Source: Xestospongia muta (Eukaryota > Porifera > Demospongiae > Haplosclerida > Petrosiidae). From it: 64,000 nt of DNA. The stretch spans positions 7,364,400-7,428,399 of the forward strand of contig OY848924.1 in the NCBI GenBank assembly GCA_963693285.1, given 5' to 3'. Below are positions 1 to 29,345 of the stretch, piece by piece (within the stretch, counting starts at the first letter, position 1; every line of letters begins with the position of its first letter). A program made the translations under genes and the position numbers. The notes beneath the pieces were generated by a model, which did not search any database, was not told where the DNA came from, and saw nothing but the letters and a program-made list of their open reading frames with translations.

Positions 1-4835
<4,835 letters not shown>

Positions 4836-5506
4836 TTTAAAGTAAACTCACTCACTCATTACTCGTGTTGTGATATTTCTTCTTACTGCAGGACTATAAT
4901 GTTTTCTTTCTTAAAAATTTCCCAAACTAACGTCTTTTAATTTTGCTAATAAAAAGAAACAGGAAAAACTGTAAAGATGTCTTTCTTCTCTCACAAGCAG
5001 TCTAAAATACTATTTTAATAATATTATCATGTATTATAATAAGTTCATTGTAACTGTACTCTCTTTGATGAGTTGACTCTCCCAAACTTTTTTCTTTTAT
5101 ACTGGACAGTTCTCTTGTTAAGTCATACATACATATTAATATTATTATTCTGAGTGTAGTAGGATTCAATTTTTGTTATTGAACAATCTATCAATAAGCA
5201 ATGAAAATAATAGAGGAATTAGAAAATATAATTAATAGTCTGAGTTTGTTATGTTGGACTACTCTTCATTGTATCACATTATATTTATGCAAATCTGAAG
5301 CTTTAAAAAGACTCTATATATATATATATATATATTATATACGTGTGTGTGTAAAAATAATATTGATACATAATAATTAATAACTGTAAGTATTAATAAT
5401 TATCAAGTTGATTCCATTCTTCAAGACTACGGGAATATCCGGAAAGTGTACTGTTGCTTGAAATGCAACAGCTCTTACCTATTCAGTTAGAACTTGGGTT
5501 AGAATT
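4836..5506. other. Intergenic region, Groucho 3' flank and mTOR 5' region
   Basis: A 671-bp gap between two genes on the same strand. It holds AT-rich sequence, AATAAA-like motifs (for example the AATAAAAAG near 4948), a TA dinucleotide run at about 5317-5336, and then the probable mTOR leader. No other coding signal is seen. Confidence 0.6.

Positions 5507-5531
<25 letters not shown>
5463..5531 (+). promoter_or_regulatory. Upstream ORF overlapping the mTOR start
   Basis: An ATG at 5463 opens a 22-codon frame that runs past the mTOR ATG at 5507 and stops with TGA at 5529-5531, in a different frame from mTOR. If the transcript starts upstream of 5463, ribosomes that use this ATG cannot simply reinitiate at the mTOR start. 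The start context (gaaATGC) is moderate and that of mTOR (attATGG) is average. The transcription start is unknown. Confidence 0.5.
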
Positions 5532-20059
<14,528 letters not shown>

Positions 20060-20254
20060 TCCTTTCAATATAGTGTGATTTTAATCCGTTAATCAGTTTC
20101 TGTAGTTTGTTTATTAGTTATTATGATGAAATTAAAAAAATTGATTAAAACTTTGATTATGTATTAAGAAAATTAATAAATGTAAAGTTCTTGGTCTTGT
20201 GGTAATAATTAACAATAATTTGTTGATCAATTTGCGGGTTGTTCATGATTAGAA

Positions 20255-21995
20255 TTATTTTTTGATTCCAAAAATGACGGCAGCTATTATACCTGTATTG
20301 TGAAACAAAAATAATCTCATTAGTCTGTATTATATATCAGTAGTGGTATTATCACAAAGCCATTAATAAAGAAACAGTTATTTTAACAATCAATCTATGA
20401 TCATGTGAGGATCATGCGATTACTTACCAGCTATAATCAATATAATAACTGCTAATATAAATATTAAAATGAACCATAACTAGATGGAGAGAAAATAAAG
20501 AGATTGCAATATTATTAACTGATATTTCCAATGACAATGTCTTACTGTTATCACATTCTTTAATCAGTATCATCACGAATATCGTATAGCAGGGATTTTG
20601 TCAATTACTTGATTATTAAACAATTATTGTTACTATGGTTACATAACTAAATACAACACTACCCTCATTTGAGGGAAATTAAGCATTGGTTTTGTGATAT
20701 ATAGACGTGTGTATAAATAGAGAGGGGAGAGTTTAATTATCAGAATGATACTTGTATGGTGAATGATTTCTCAAAATGTAACTTTTACGGTTCAATTAGC
20801 TACCTCAATTGATGTTAATATTTTAAATATTAGCTATTGCAAAAAATTACAATTGAAGAATTATTATCCCAAGCATATAATTAAATTTAAATTAATTAAT
20901 TTTTATCACATTCCAATTCAACGCCGTAGTAATTGTAACCATAGCAACCGTAGTAACAATGACTATTACCTTGATATGCTGACACCTTAATTTTTTCTTA
21001 AGTTTGACAGCTCTTTTCTCAAACAACTTAGCATTTTGATCAAGACACTCTACAGGAATAGAATATCAACAAATATAATACAGTCAAAACAAACAAGATG
21101 TTAGCGAGAAGATTATATTTGTGTTGACATTACACATCACAAAGATATACTAGGAAATAATGTAGTACCATAGGCCAATAAACCAATGTAGCCTCTTATA
21201 GTAAAATATAAATTGGTTTTTGATGACGTATAAAGAATTCTTATTAATACAAACTTATGTAAATCATATAATATGTCACGTATTAATTATAATCCAATTA
21301 TATCTCAATACTAAAGTCATTTATCCATCCATCCATTCATTGATCCATCCATCCATTCATTCATCTGTCCATTGTTTATCCATTCATCCATTAACTCCTA
21401 CTGCCAGGTATAGTGTTAATGTTATAACTATTATTCACATACCTTGTTATAGTAATTATCTACTTAAGTTGTCATAAATACAAGCTTCCATGTAGACACA
21501 CCGACACACACATATTTACATACAGACATACACACAATACCTGCTTTTTCTCCGAGATCATCCAATTGTTCACCCCTTGCATTGACCTTGTCAATGTTGT
21601 TTCTCATGACATTTTTAACCTACAAAATTAATATAAAAATCAAAAAATGTGCCCTTTCTCAACATGCTAATAAAATTTAAGAGGTATACTTCAAAGCAAA
21701 AATTATGTAGACAAATGACCAACTTTACCTGATCAACTTGTCCTCGGAGCTGACTAACTCGATCCTCATCTGGTGCTGTTCCATATGATGCCCTAGTATT
21801 TGCACATAACTAAACTATATACTATTAGACTATATATCCACACACACACACACAAACAACTATTTCTATAGTTATAATAAATACTGTCTAAAATCAGCCA
21901 GATCCACACAATACACTATAACGCATGATACTTGCAAAGTCGTCATCAATTTTGTGTAAAGACGTTATCAGATCGCAGGAAGGTTATACTTACAT
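20255..21995 (-). CDS. Brevin-type R-SNARE, VAMP-like (gene A)
   Basis: R-SNAREs on vesicles pair with Q-SNAREs to drive membrane fusion. Exons from 5' to 3' on the minus strand: 21995-21994 (AT of the start codon only), 21792-21729, 21619-21541, 21049-20970, 20479-20428, 20292-20255. The start codon is split, AT then G: the upstream exon ends AT before GTAAGT and the next starts G-GCA-TCA-TAT, giving MASYGTAPDEDR. The SNARE motif follows (QLRGQVDQVKNVMRNNIDKV, then NARGEQLDDLGEKA with the zero-layer Arg). A basic juxtamembrane segment (VKLKKKLRCQHIK) and one C-terminal helix (LWFILIFILAVIILIIAGII) come next, ending GIKK. Total about 104 aa, with no longin domain, so brevin class. The 3' end converges on mTOR, 195 bp away. 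The upstream 5'UTR exon is probably 22044-21994. Confidence 0.85.
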
Positions 21996-22413
21996 ATCTT
22001 GCTGCTATTCTTCTCGTTTTCTCTGTGCTCTCTTGTCTTCACAACTAAGTTTTACTTATTTACGGCATATATAGAAAATATTTAGAATTCTTTCTGGAAA
22101 ACAAACAACTGATGAGGGGCGTGAACTAACACGTGCTATTTTGGTACTAAATTGAGATTTGTATACATTCTATTCCATAATTTCAGTCTCAAATCCAAAC
22201 ATTAAAAGTCTCAGACTCAAACTCCAGAATTTATTCACTTTAAGTAATATTGATTTGGTAACCATTTTAAATTAAAATCCAATAGACAACAGCTGGTTCA
22301 CACAATAAGACTATAAAACAATAGTTAATTAACTAGATGTTATTATAGTTTGTATACAAGTGGAAATAGGACGACATAACAATATATGCATGACATAATC
22401 CATTGGGACTACT

Positions 22414-22559
22414 TCACTTCTTTTTGATTACTTCTACTACAACGACAATTATAACTAAGGAAAGAGCAACCATTATTATATTTATAACATATTATTTTTG
22501 ACTTACTGATAATGACAAGTAATATCACCAGTATGATGACTATGAGTATGATCCAAAGC

Positions 22560-22611
<52 letters not shown>

Positions 22612-23768
22612 ATAAAATGTTTTTACCACTTTAGTGACTGCTTACCTTGACATTTTGCCACCAAAATTTTCTCTTCAGTCTTGTAGCTGTTCTTTGGAAC
22701 TGGTTGTCATTTTGACCAAGATATTCTATAAAGAAAGACAATGGCTAATTATCAGCTCATTGATCTAACAGTCCATCTATTGGTCCATCCATCCATCTAT
22801 CCATTTATCCATCCATACCAGTTCTTTCGCTAATATCATCAAGTTTCTCTCCCCTTTCAGCTACTTTGTTGATATTAGAACGCACTATATCTTTAAACTG
22901 TAATAGCATACCAACTAAATATCACATGATATAATTACAAGACATAAAAATGAACAATTTAATAATATTTCCCAATATGTTTAATATCTAATCTATAGCC
23001 GTCTTCTAATCTAATACAATTACTATAAATAGAAGCACAACTATGTAGTAATGTAATTACTATGAATGGAATATAAATAATAGCAATGTAATTACTATAA
23101 ATAGAAATACAACTATGTAGTAATACAATTACTATAAATAGAAATACACAGTGTCAACTTAATCCTTAATGCCCACCTACTTAACAAAACCACACCCACA
23201 AGAAGCCATACAAAACGCCACACCTCAACCCTAAACTAGAGTGTTTGATGTGACATAGACTCATGCCCAGATGCCCACTCACTTAATGCAAGAAAGGGTA
23301 TCTGGTGACTTTAATCTAATTTCTTGGCATTGTGATATCATTCACAGGCAAGATAGTCAGAGATTGTAGCTCCAAAAAATGGAAGTACTAGTTATAGTCT
23401 CATATATAGATAATACTTTTGCTTTTACAGTTGTGCCCGTTATTGTTGTTTTAACAATAAATATATATAATAATGATGTCATAGATTTTAGGCATTCTGA
23501 TTGGTCAACCTAAAAAGTGGCTAAAGTCACCACACACTCTTTCAAACATTAAGCTAGTGGGCATCTGGGGACAACAAAGGATAAGAACAAACAATAGTAC
23601 AAGTACTTTATATTACAACTTAAATTGAATGCAGGGCTTTTAATATAACAAATAATATATATACACACATATATAAGTTGTCTATAATACCACACCTACC
23701 TGATCAACCTGCCCCCTAAGTTGGTCCACTGGATCTCCATCAACTGCTCCATATGACCTACATGTCAT
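22414..23768 (-). CDS. Brevin-type R-SNARE, VAMP-like (gene B)
   Basis: Exons on the minus strand: 23768 (or 23757)-23700, 22897-22819, 22725-22646, 22558-22507, 22454-22414. Without splicing an in-frame ATG at 23768 gives MTCRSYGAVDGDPVDQ. Alternatively a TGTAG acceptor just before G-TCA-TAT would mimic the split-start layout of gene A, but no partner exon ending in AT was found. The SNARE core reads QLRGQVDQFKDIVRSNINKV and AERGEKLDDISERT with the zero-layer Arg. Then come EYLGQNDNQFQRTATRLKRK, FWWQNVK, and a helix LWIILIVIILVILLVIIII ending VEVIKKK. The Trp-Trp pair before the membrane matches vertebrate VAMPs. The gene lies in copy 1 of the duplication, and a transposon sits about 250 bp upstream of its start. 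The acceptor of the TM exon abuts a GA (sense CT) tract. Confidence 0.85.
22561..22609 (-). repeat. (GA)n, sense CT tract at the gene B TM-exon acceptor
   Basis: Reads CT on the minus strand and runs directly into the CTAG acceptor. The same tract in copy 2 is at 27,403-27,468 and is longer. Confidence 0.95.
23264..23572. mobile_element. MITE-like foldback element in the gene B intron
   Basis: Imperfect inverted ends of about 60 bp. The left end has CCCAGATGCCCACTCACTTA and then GGTGACTTTA; the right end read in reverse has CCCAGATGCCCACTAGCTTA and then GGTGACTTTA. No coding capacity. The same element occurs at the same place in copy 2 (about 28,088-28,416), so it was present before the segment was duplicated. 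Confidence 0.65.
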
Positions 23769-24315
23769 GTAATAAGTATTATCTTTGTCTTTTATTAATT
23801 AGTCTATCCAAAACATAACAGTTGTCATGGTAACACACCCACTATAGTACTACTTCACTTTAATTGGGTAGTTTTAAAAGTATGCAGTCTGAAACTTACA
23901 GATAGCATACACACAAACACACAATTACACACATTATTGATGATCACTACTGGCAGAAACCATTACATTAACAAGAAACATTAATTTTTGGCAAAGCATG
24001 TGACTATCACATGACTAAAGTCTGTTCGTGTTTACCTTGCTGCCGGAAATTAGTAGTGGGTGTAAGTAGTATATATGACACATACTATAGCATCATAAAT
24101 AAACTGTTTGTGGTGTGTGATATTCTTACAATTTCTTTGAAGTCACACACATAAATAAAAGACAACGCTGTGCGTCCTTTCTTTTCTGTAAAAAATTTCG
24201 TGGCAAATCTGTAAGTTAGAATTATATATACATTAAGTTATAAAAAATTTAATTATTAATAAAATTTGCAATAGTCTAGTAATGGATCAAGGAAGCAGCT
24301 CATCTACCTTCAGGT

Positions 24316-24490
24316 GCTTCTTGGTGTACTTAACTGATGATATAACAACTTGTCCTATGATGACATCACTATGTGTCATAGGGTTAATAATGTTGGTTTA
24401 ATTTAGAGTTTAGGTGATGTCATCAATATGATGATGTCACTATGTGTCATTTCATTATGATGTCATCATAGTCAAGTTACACCAAGAACC
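24316..24490. mobile_element. Possible nested MITE inside the transposon
   Basis: The left border GCTTCTTGGTGTACTTAACT and the right border, read in reverse as GGTTCTTGGTGTAACTTGAC, form imperfect inverted repeats of about 26 bp. The inside contains two CACTATGTGTCAT copies and TGATGTCATCA palindromes. It could instead be a subterminal structure of the host element. Confidence 0.4.
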
Positions 24491-24544
24491 ACCCTACTTC
24501 CAATGGAAGTAGGGTGGTTCTTGATTAATGGACCATTAATCAAG
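24483..24544. repeat. Two adjacent hairpins
   Basis: A perfect 19-bp stem with a 3-base loop (24,483-24,501 with 24,505-24,523) is followed by a perfect 12-bp stem with a 1-base loop (24,520-24,531 with 24,533-24,544). Both lie just upstream of the transposase remnant. Confidence 0.85.
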
Positions 24545-24574
24545 AGCCACAGGCTATATACACAAGATAGCTAA

Positions 24575-25710
24575 GAAACCTGGGAAGAGGTTTAGATTGA
24601 CATCACAAACCAAATATGTTATTAAAAAAGTAAGGCGGTTCTTTGAGAAAGAGAAAAGGAAGTTCGATTAAGAAAGAGAGAATCGTAGAACGTACAACAG
24701 AGGCTACAGGTGTATCAATAAGAAGTGTGTGTAACATTTACAACAAATGTATTCTCGAGAAGGTAAATTACTGACTCTTGTTAAATGATACACAACATCT
24801 AGGGAACGCGTGAATCCAGACTCTTTTAATAAAGAAGTAATACGACGTACTGTTCATAGCTTTTACACACGACAATATCCCATATTGACTACTATTTTAG
24901 CTAAATTAAAAGAGGATGAAGTTTTCAGAGGTGGTAGGTTTTGTTCTGTGAGAGTTGGGGTTTTCGTACAAGAGACAATAAACGATACATATATGAACAA
25001 TGTAATATACTGGAACAAAGACATACATACTTGCAAACGATATGTAAACTAAGAAACGACAACAGGACAATAATCTATACTGATGAAACATGGGTAAACA
25101 CACATCACTATAAAGAACATATTTGGGTAGACGTCGATGGTAAAGGAGGATGGAAGGTGCCAAGTGGGAAAGTCAACGATTGATTGTAATTCATGCTGGT
25201 AGAGTGGAAGGTTGGGTTCCTGGTACAGATTTGGTTTTTAGATATACAGCAAACTCAACAGACTATCATGAGGAAATGAACTCAGAACACTTTATCAAAT
25301 GGTTTATACAGCAGCTACTTCCAAACAATCCACCTACATCTGTGATAGTTTTAGATAATGCTTCGTACCATAACAAACAAAAGGACAAACCTCCAACAAC
25401 ACTAAACAGAAAAGATGATATTAAAAGATAGTTAGACGAACATAACATAGAATATGATGACAAGGACATTAAAAAGACATTACTAGAGAGAGTAAAACAA
25501 CACAAACCAGCACATTTGTACCTTACTGATGAAGCAGCACATACAATAGAAGAATTTATAATTGAACTTGAAGAAGATAATAGTGACAATGCTGATAACA
25601 ATGACACTGAAGAAGACACGATGGACAAAGATGACAGACAATTAATAGATAAAGCTACACTAAGGTGTAACTTAACAGAGGATTTTAAAGACTTTGATCA
25701 AGATTTTTAG
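24575..25710 (+). pseudogene. Decayed Tc1/mariner-superfamily (DDE) transposase
   Basis: Fragments in different frames read in order. A basic N-terminal region contains KKVRRFFEKEKRK and then a helix-turn-helix-like ERTTEATGVSIRSV. At 24,810 comes NKEVIRRTVHSFYTR. The catalytic part has IYTDETWVNTHH (first Asp near 25,082), VIHAGRVEGWVPGTDLVF and VIVLDNASYHN (second Asp near 25,353). Breaks: a stop ends the first fragment at about 24,670, the frame changes near 24,950 and near 25,170, and an in-frame TAG at about 25,429 sits where Trp is usual. After HKPAHLYLTDEA the protein passes straight to an acidic tail, so the segment that normally holds the third catalytic acidic residue (NPIE/NPIDxxW-type) is missing. 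It cannot be active. A 41-bp intron may lie near 24,760-24,801. Confidence 0.85.
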
Positions 25711-26563
25711 AGAATGTATTACCACTGTCATAACTTATAATTTTTTTTGTTATTGAAGTCTGATTTCAGTAATACTTCTGTTTGTATACATTCTCATACA
25801 CAATAGTTATATTCAATTTATTTTATCTATCTATATGATTAGACTTTTACAGTTAGAATGTATTTTGTACTGTACTGGTTTCTCTCTTCAAGCAGCAGCC
25901 ATTTTATTAACAAATTCACGAGATCACATTCCTCGTGGTCAGTGGCATCTCCTATATTTTGCTTATGGAAAGTACAACATATTTTGTGCTTATGGGTCGT
26001 ATTCATATAAAAATGACATCAAAAGAACCGAATGGTTGTTAGGAGACCACCTGACTTTGAAATTTTGAATTTGGTCGAGATATTAGAAAGTTATAATAAT
26101 TTTTCTACCAGCAAGGTGAACATGAACAGACTTTAACACATGATACTATTACTCACATAATGATTTAGATCTCTTTGACCTGTAATAGTTTGGAAATATA
26201 TGTTACTGTGAATTTACTGGAAGCTGTCTACTGATATCAACAAATCCACTTTCTATATAGAAGAAATAAACAAAAACAACAAAAAGACAACAATAACAAG
26301 TATTAGACAGTTACAGTCAGTGTCTCTCAACTTATAGCAACTTGATAATGAGTTCTTTTGCGTTTTACCTCACAAAGTCCCAAAGAGAGTGAGACTGCAA
26401 GAAGAGGTTCAAAGTTTAGAGATTCCTTTCAGAAGAGGTCACACCACATGCAATAACTATTATCTATTATTGTAGGCGGAGCTACATTAAATAAACCATG
26501 GCCATAGATAGTATAGACCACATACTTCAAAGCAAAAATTATATAGACAAATGCTAACTTTAC

Positions 26564-26878
26564 CTGATCAACTTGTCCTCGGAGCTGACTGATTTGATCC
26601 TCATCTGGTGCTGTTCCATATGATGCCCTAGTATTTGCACATAACTAAACTATATACTATTAGACTATATATCCACACACACACACAAACAACTATTTAT
26701 ATAGTTATAATAAATACTGTCTAAAATCAGCCAGGTCCACACAATACTCTATAACGCATGATACTTGCAAAGTCATCATCAATTTCGTGTAAAGACGTTA
26801 TCTGATCGCAGGAAGGTTATACTTACATATCTTCTTGCTACTATTCTCCTCGTTTCCTCTGTGCTCTCGTCTTCACAA
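26564..26878 (-). pseudogene. Orphan R-SNARE exons 1-2 (C), possible alternative 5' exons
   Basis: Copies of gene A exons 1 and 2: 26,878-26,827 (ends AT before GTAAGT) and 26,627-26,564 (G-GCA-TCA-TAT..., giving MASYGTAPDEDQISQLRGQVDQ with the split start). The frame and all splice sites are intact. The duplication breakpoint at about 26,520 removed the rest of this gene. Exon 2 ends in the same phase as gene B exon 2, so it could splice across the transposon to gene B exon 3 (22,897) and give gene B a second promoter and N-terminus. Without transcripts, a dead remnant is equally possible. Confidence 0.7.
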
Positions 26879-27256
26879 CTAAGTTTTACTTATTTACGGC
26901 ATACATAGAAAATATTTAAAATTCTTTCTGGAGGAAACAAACAATTGATTAAGGGCGTGAAACTAACACGTGCTATTCTGGTACCAAATTGAGATTTGTA
27001 TACATTCTATTCCATAATTTCAGTCTCAAATCTAAACTTTAAAAGTCTCAGACTCAAACTCCAGAATTAAATTTTATTCATTTTAAGTAATATTGTTTTG
27101 GTAATCATTTTAAATTAAAATCCAATAGACAACAGCTGGTTCACACAATAAGACTATAAAACAATAGTTAATTAACTAAATGTTATTATAGTTTGTATAC
27201 AAGCGGAAATAGGACGACATAACAATATATGCATGACATAATCCATTGGGACTACT

Positions 27257-27403
27257 TCACTTCTTTTTGTTTGCTTCTACTGCAATGACAATTATAACTA
27301 AGGAAAGAGGAACCATTATTATATTTATAACATAATTATTTTTGACTTACTGATAATGACAAGTAATATCACCAGTATGATGACTATGAGTATGATCCAA
27401 AGC

Positions 27404-27471
<68 letters not shown>

Positions 27472-28605
27472 AAAATGTTTTTACCATATTAGTGATTGCT
27501 TACCTTGACGTTTTGCCACCAAAGTTTTCTCTTCAGTCTTGTAGCTGTTCTTTGGAACTGGTCGGCATTTTGACCAAGATATTCTATAAAGAAAGATAAT
27601 GGCTAATTATCAGTTCATTGATCTAACAGTCTATCTATTGGTCTATCCATCCATCTATCCATTTATCCATCCATACCAGCTCTTTCGCTAATATCATCAA
27701 GTTTGTCTCCCCTTTCAGCTACTTTGTTGATATTAGAACGCATTACACCTTTAACCTGTAATAACATACTAACTAAATATCACATGATATAATTACAAGA
27801 CATAAAAATGAACAATTTAATAACATTTCCCAATATGTTTAATATCTAATCTATAGTCGTCTTCTAATCTAATACAATTACTATAAATAGAAGCACAACT
27901 ATATAGTAATACAATTACTATAAATAGAAGCACAACTATGTAGTAATACAATTACTACAAATAGAAATACACAGTGCCAACTTAATCCTTAATGCCCACC
28001 TACTTAACAAAGCCACACCCATAAGAAGCTGTACAAAACGCCACACCTCATCCCTAAACTAGAGTGTTTGATGTGACATAGACTCATGCCCAGATGCCCA
28101 CTCACTTAATGCAAGAAAGGGCATCTGGTGACTTTAATCTAATTTCTTGGCATTGTGATATCATTCACAGGCAAGATAGTCAGAGATTGTAGCTCCAAAA
28201 ATGAAAGTACTAGTTTCATATTATGATAGCTTCAAGTACATAACTTTTGCTTTTGTAGTTGTGCCCGTTATTGTTGTTTTAACAATAAATATATATAATT
28301 TATGTAATAATGATGTCATAGATTTCAGGCATTCTGATTGGTCAGCCTAAAAAGTGGCTAAAGTCACCACACACTCTTTCAAACATTAAGCTAGTGGGCG
28401 TCTGGGGACAACAAAGGATAAGAACAAACAATAGTACAAGTACTTTATATTACAACTTAAATTGAATGCAGGGTTTTTAATATAACAAATAATATATATA
28501 CACATATATATAAGTTGTCTATAATACCACACCTACCTGATCAACCTGCCCCCTAAGTTGCTCCACCCGATCTTCACCAGCTGTTCCATACGACCTACAT
28601 GTCAT
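27257..28605 (-). CDS. Brevin-type R-SNARE, VAMP-like (gene D)
   Basis: Paralogue of gene B in duplication copy 2. Exons on the minus strand: 28605-28537, 27755-27677, 27583-27504, 27402-27351, 27297-27257. The N-terminus is MTCRSYGTAGEDRVEQ if the in-frame ATG at 28605 is used. Then follow QLRGQVDQVKGVMRSNINKV, AERGDKLDDISERA with the zero-layer Arg, EYLGQNADQFQRTATRLKRK, LWWQNVK, and a single C-terminal helix ending VEANKKK. Compared with gene B, the changes cluster in the start of the SNARE core (KGVM against KDIV) and in the extreme N- and C-termini, while the linker is nearly identical. All splice sites are intact. It is divergent from TDP-43, whose start is about 740 bp away. Confidence 0.85.
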
Positions 28606-29273
28606 GTAATAAGTATTATCTTTGTCTTTTATTAATTAGTCTATCCAAAACATAACAGTTGTCATGGTAACACACCCACTATAGTACTACTTCAATTTCA
28701 TTGGGTAGTTTTAAAAGTATGCAGTCTGAAACTTACAGATAACATGCACACAAACACACAATTACACACATTATTGATGATCACTACTGGCAGAAACCAT
28801 TACATTAACAAGAAACATTATAATTTTTGGCAAAGCATGTGACTATCACATGACCAGCACATGATATAATTACTCACATAATGAATAAGATTTCTTTTGA
28901 GCTGTAATAGTTTGGAAATACGTGTTACTATGAATTTACTGGCAGCTGTCTATTGACATCAACAAATCCACTTTCTATATAGAGGAAATAAACAAAAAAA
29001 AAGAGGCAACAATAACAAATATTAGAAAAAATCAACAGTTACAGTCAGTGTCTCTAAACTTATAGCAACTTGGTAATGAGTTCTTTTGTGTTTTTACCTC
29101 AAAAATTTTCAAAGAGAGTGATACTGTAGCGTTAGACTTCACGGTGAGATTCAACGTCTAGCCCTTCTTTTTCAGGAGAGGTGTGTCACATGACAAGCAA
29201 GTTATTAGTAGTTATAAATAACAACAATAATTATTATTGTAGGTGGAGCTACATTTAATAAACCATGGCCGTA

Positions 29274-29330
29274 CTACGTAACCGGGATTGGAAACGGTCA
29301 CGTGATCCGTTTCCAATTCCGGTTACGTAG
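29274..29330. promoter_or_regulatory. Near-perfect palindrome centred on CACGTG, upstream of TDP-43
   Basis: The left arm (29,274-29,297, starting CTACGTAACCGG) and the right arm (29,306-29,330) are inverted copies differing at about two positions. The centre is TCACGTGA, an E-box. It lies 16 bp before the TDP-43 start codon and in the divergent interval with R-SNARE gene D, so it may be part of a bidirectional promoter or a scar of the duplication event. Confidence 0.75.
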
Positions 29331-29345
29331 TCAACTATCTATGCC

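Larger units (their letters stand above)
24018..26133 (+). mobile_element. Tc1/mariner-type transposon, 2,116 bp, with TIRs and TA duplication
   Basis: The left end starts AAGTCTGTTCGTGTTTACC and the right end is its reverse complement with two mismatches over 25 bp. The element is flanked by TA at 24,016-24,017 and 26,134-26,135. The paralogous site in copy 2 (about 28,850) lacks it and reads CATGACCAGCACATGAT, against CATGAC-TA-ACACATGAT when the insertion is removed from copy 1. It contains a decayed transposase, a possible nested MITE and a perfect hairpin. Outside the transposase no gene is recognised; a 77-codon open frame near 25,835 has no known match. Confidence 0.88.
21686..26504. 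repeat. Segmental duplication, copy 1 (interrupted by a transposon)
   Basis: This segment is strongly similar to 26,522-29,269 with a constant offset of about 4,836 bp on the left part (for example TTCAAAGCAAAAATTAT at 21,691 and 26,527). It holds exons 1-2 of R-SNARE gene A, all of gene B and the gene B 5' flank. The 2,118-bp insertion at 24,016-26,135 (element plus one TA) is absent from copy 2. Without it the copy is about 2.7 kb. Microsatellite lengths and scattered bases differ, so the duplication is not very recent. Confidence 0.9.
26522..29269. repeat. Segmental duplication, copy 2 (without the transposon)
   Basis: Counterpart of 21,686-26,504. It holds the orphan exon pair C, all of R-SNARE gene D and its 5' flank. 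The two copies abut with only about 17 bp between them (26,505-26,521). Copy 2 ends at CCATGGCC (29,269), next to the palindrome before TDP-43. Confidence 0.88.

Noticed and set aside
24906..25163. Minus-strand frame of 85 codons opposite the transposase
   Set aside because: Shadow of the transposase remnant; the plus strand carries the recognisable motifs.
25835..26068. 77-codon plus-strand frame inside the transposon
   Set aside because: No recognisable domain, and it lies in the terminal part of a dead element; probably chance.
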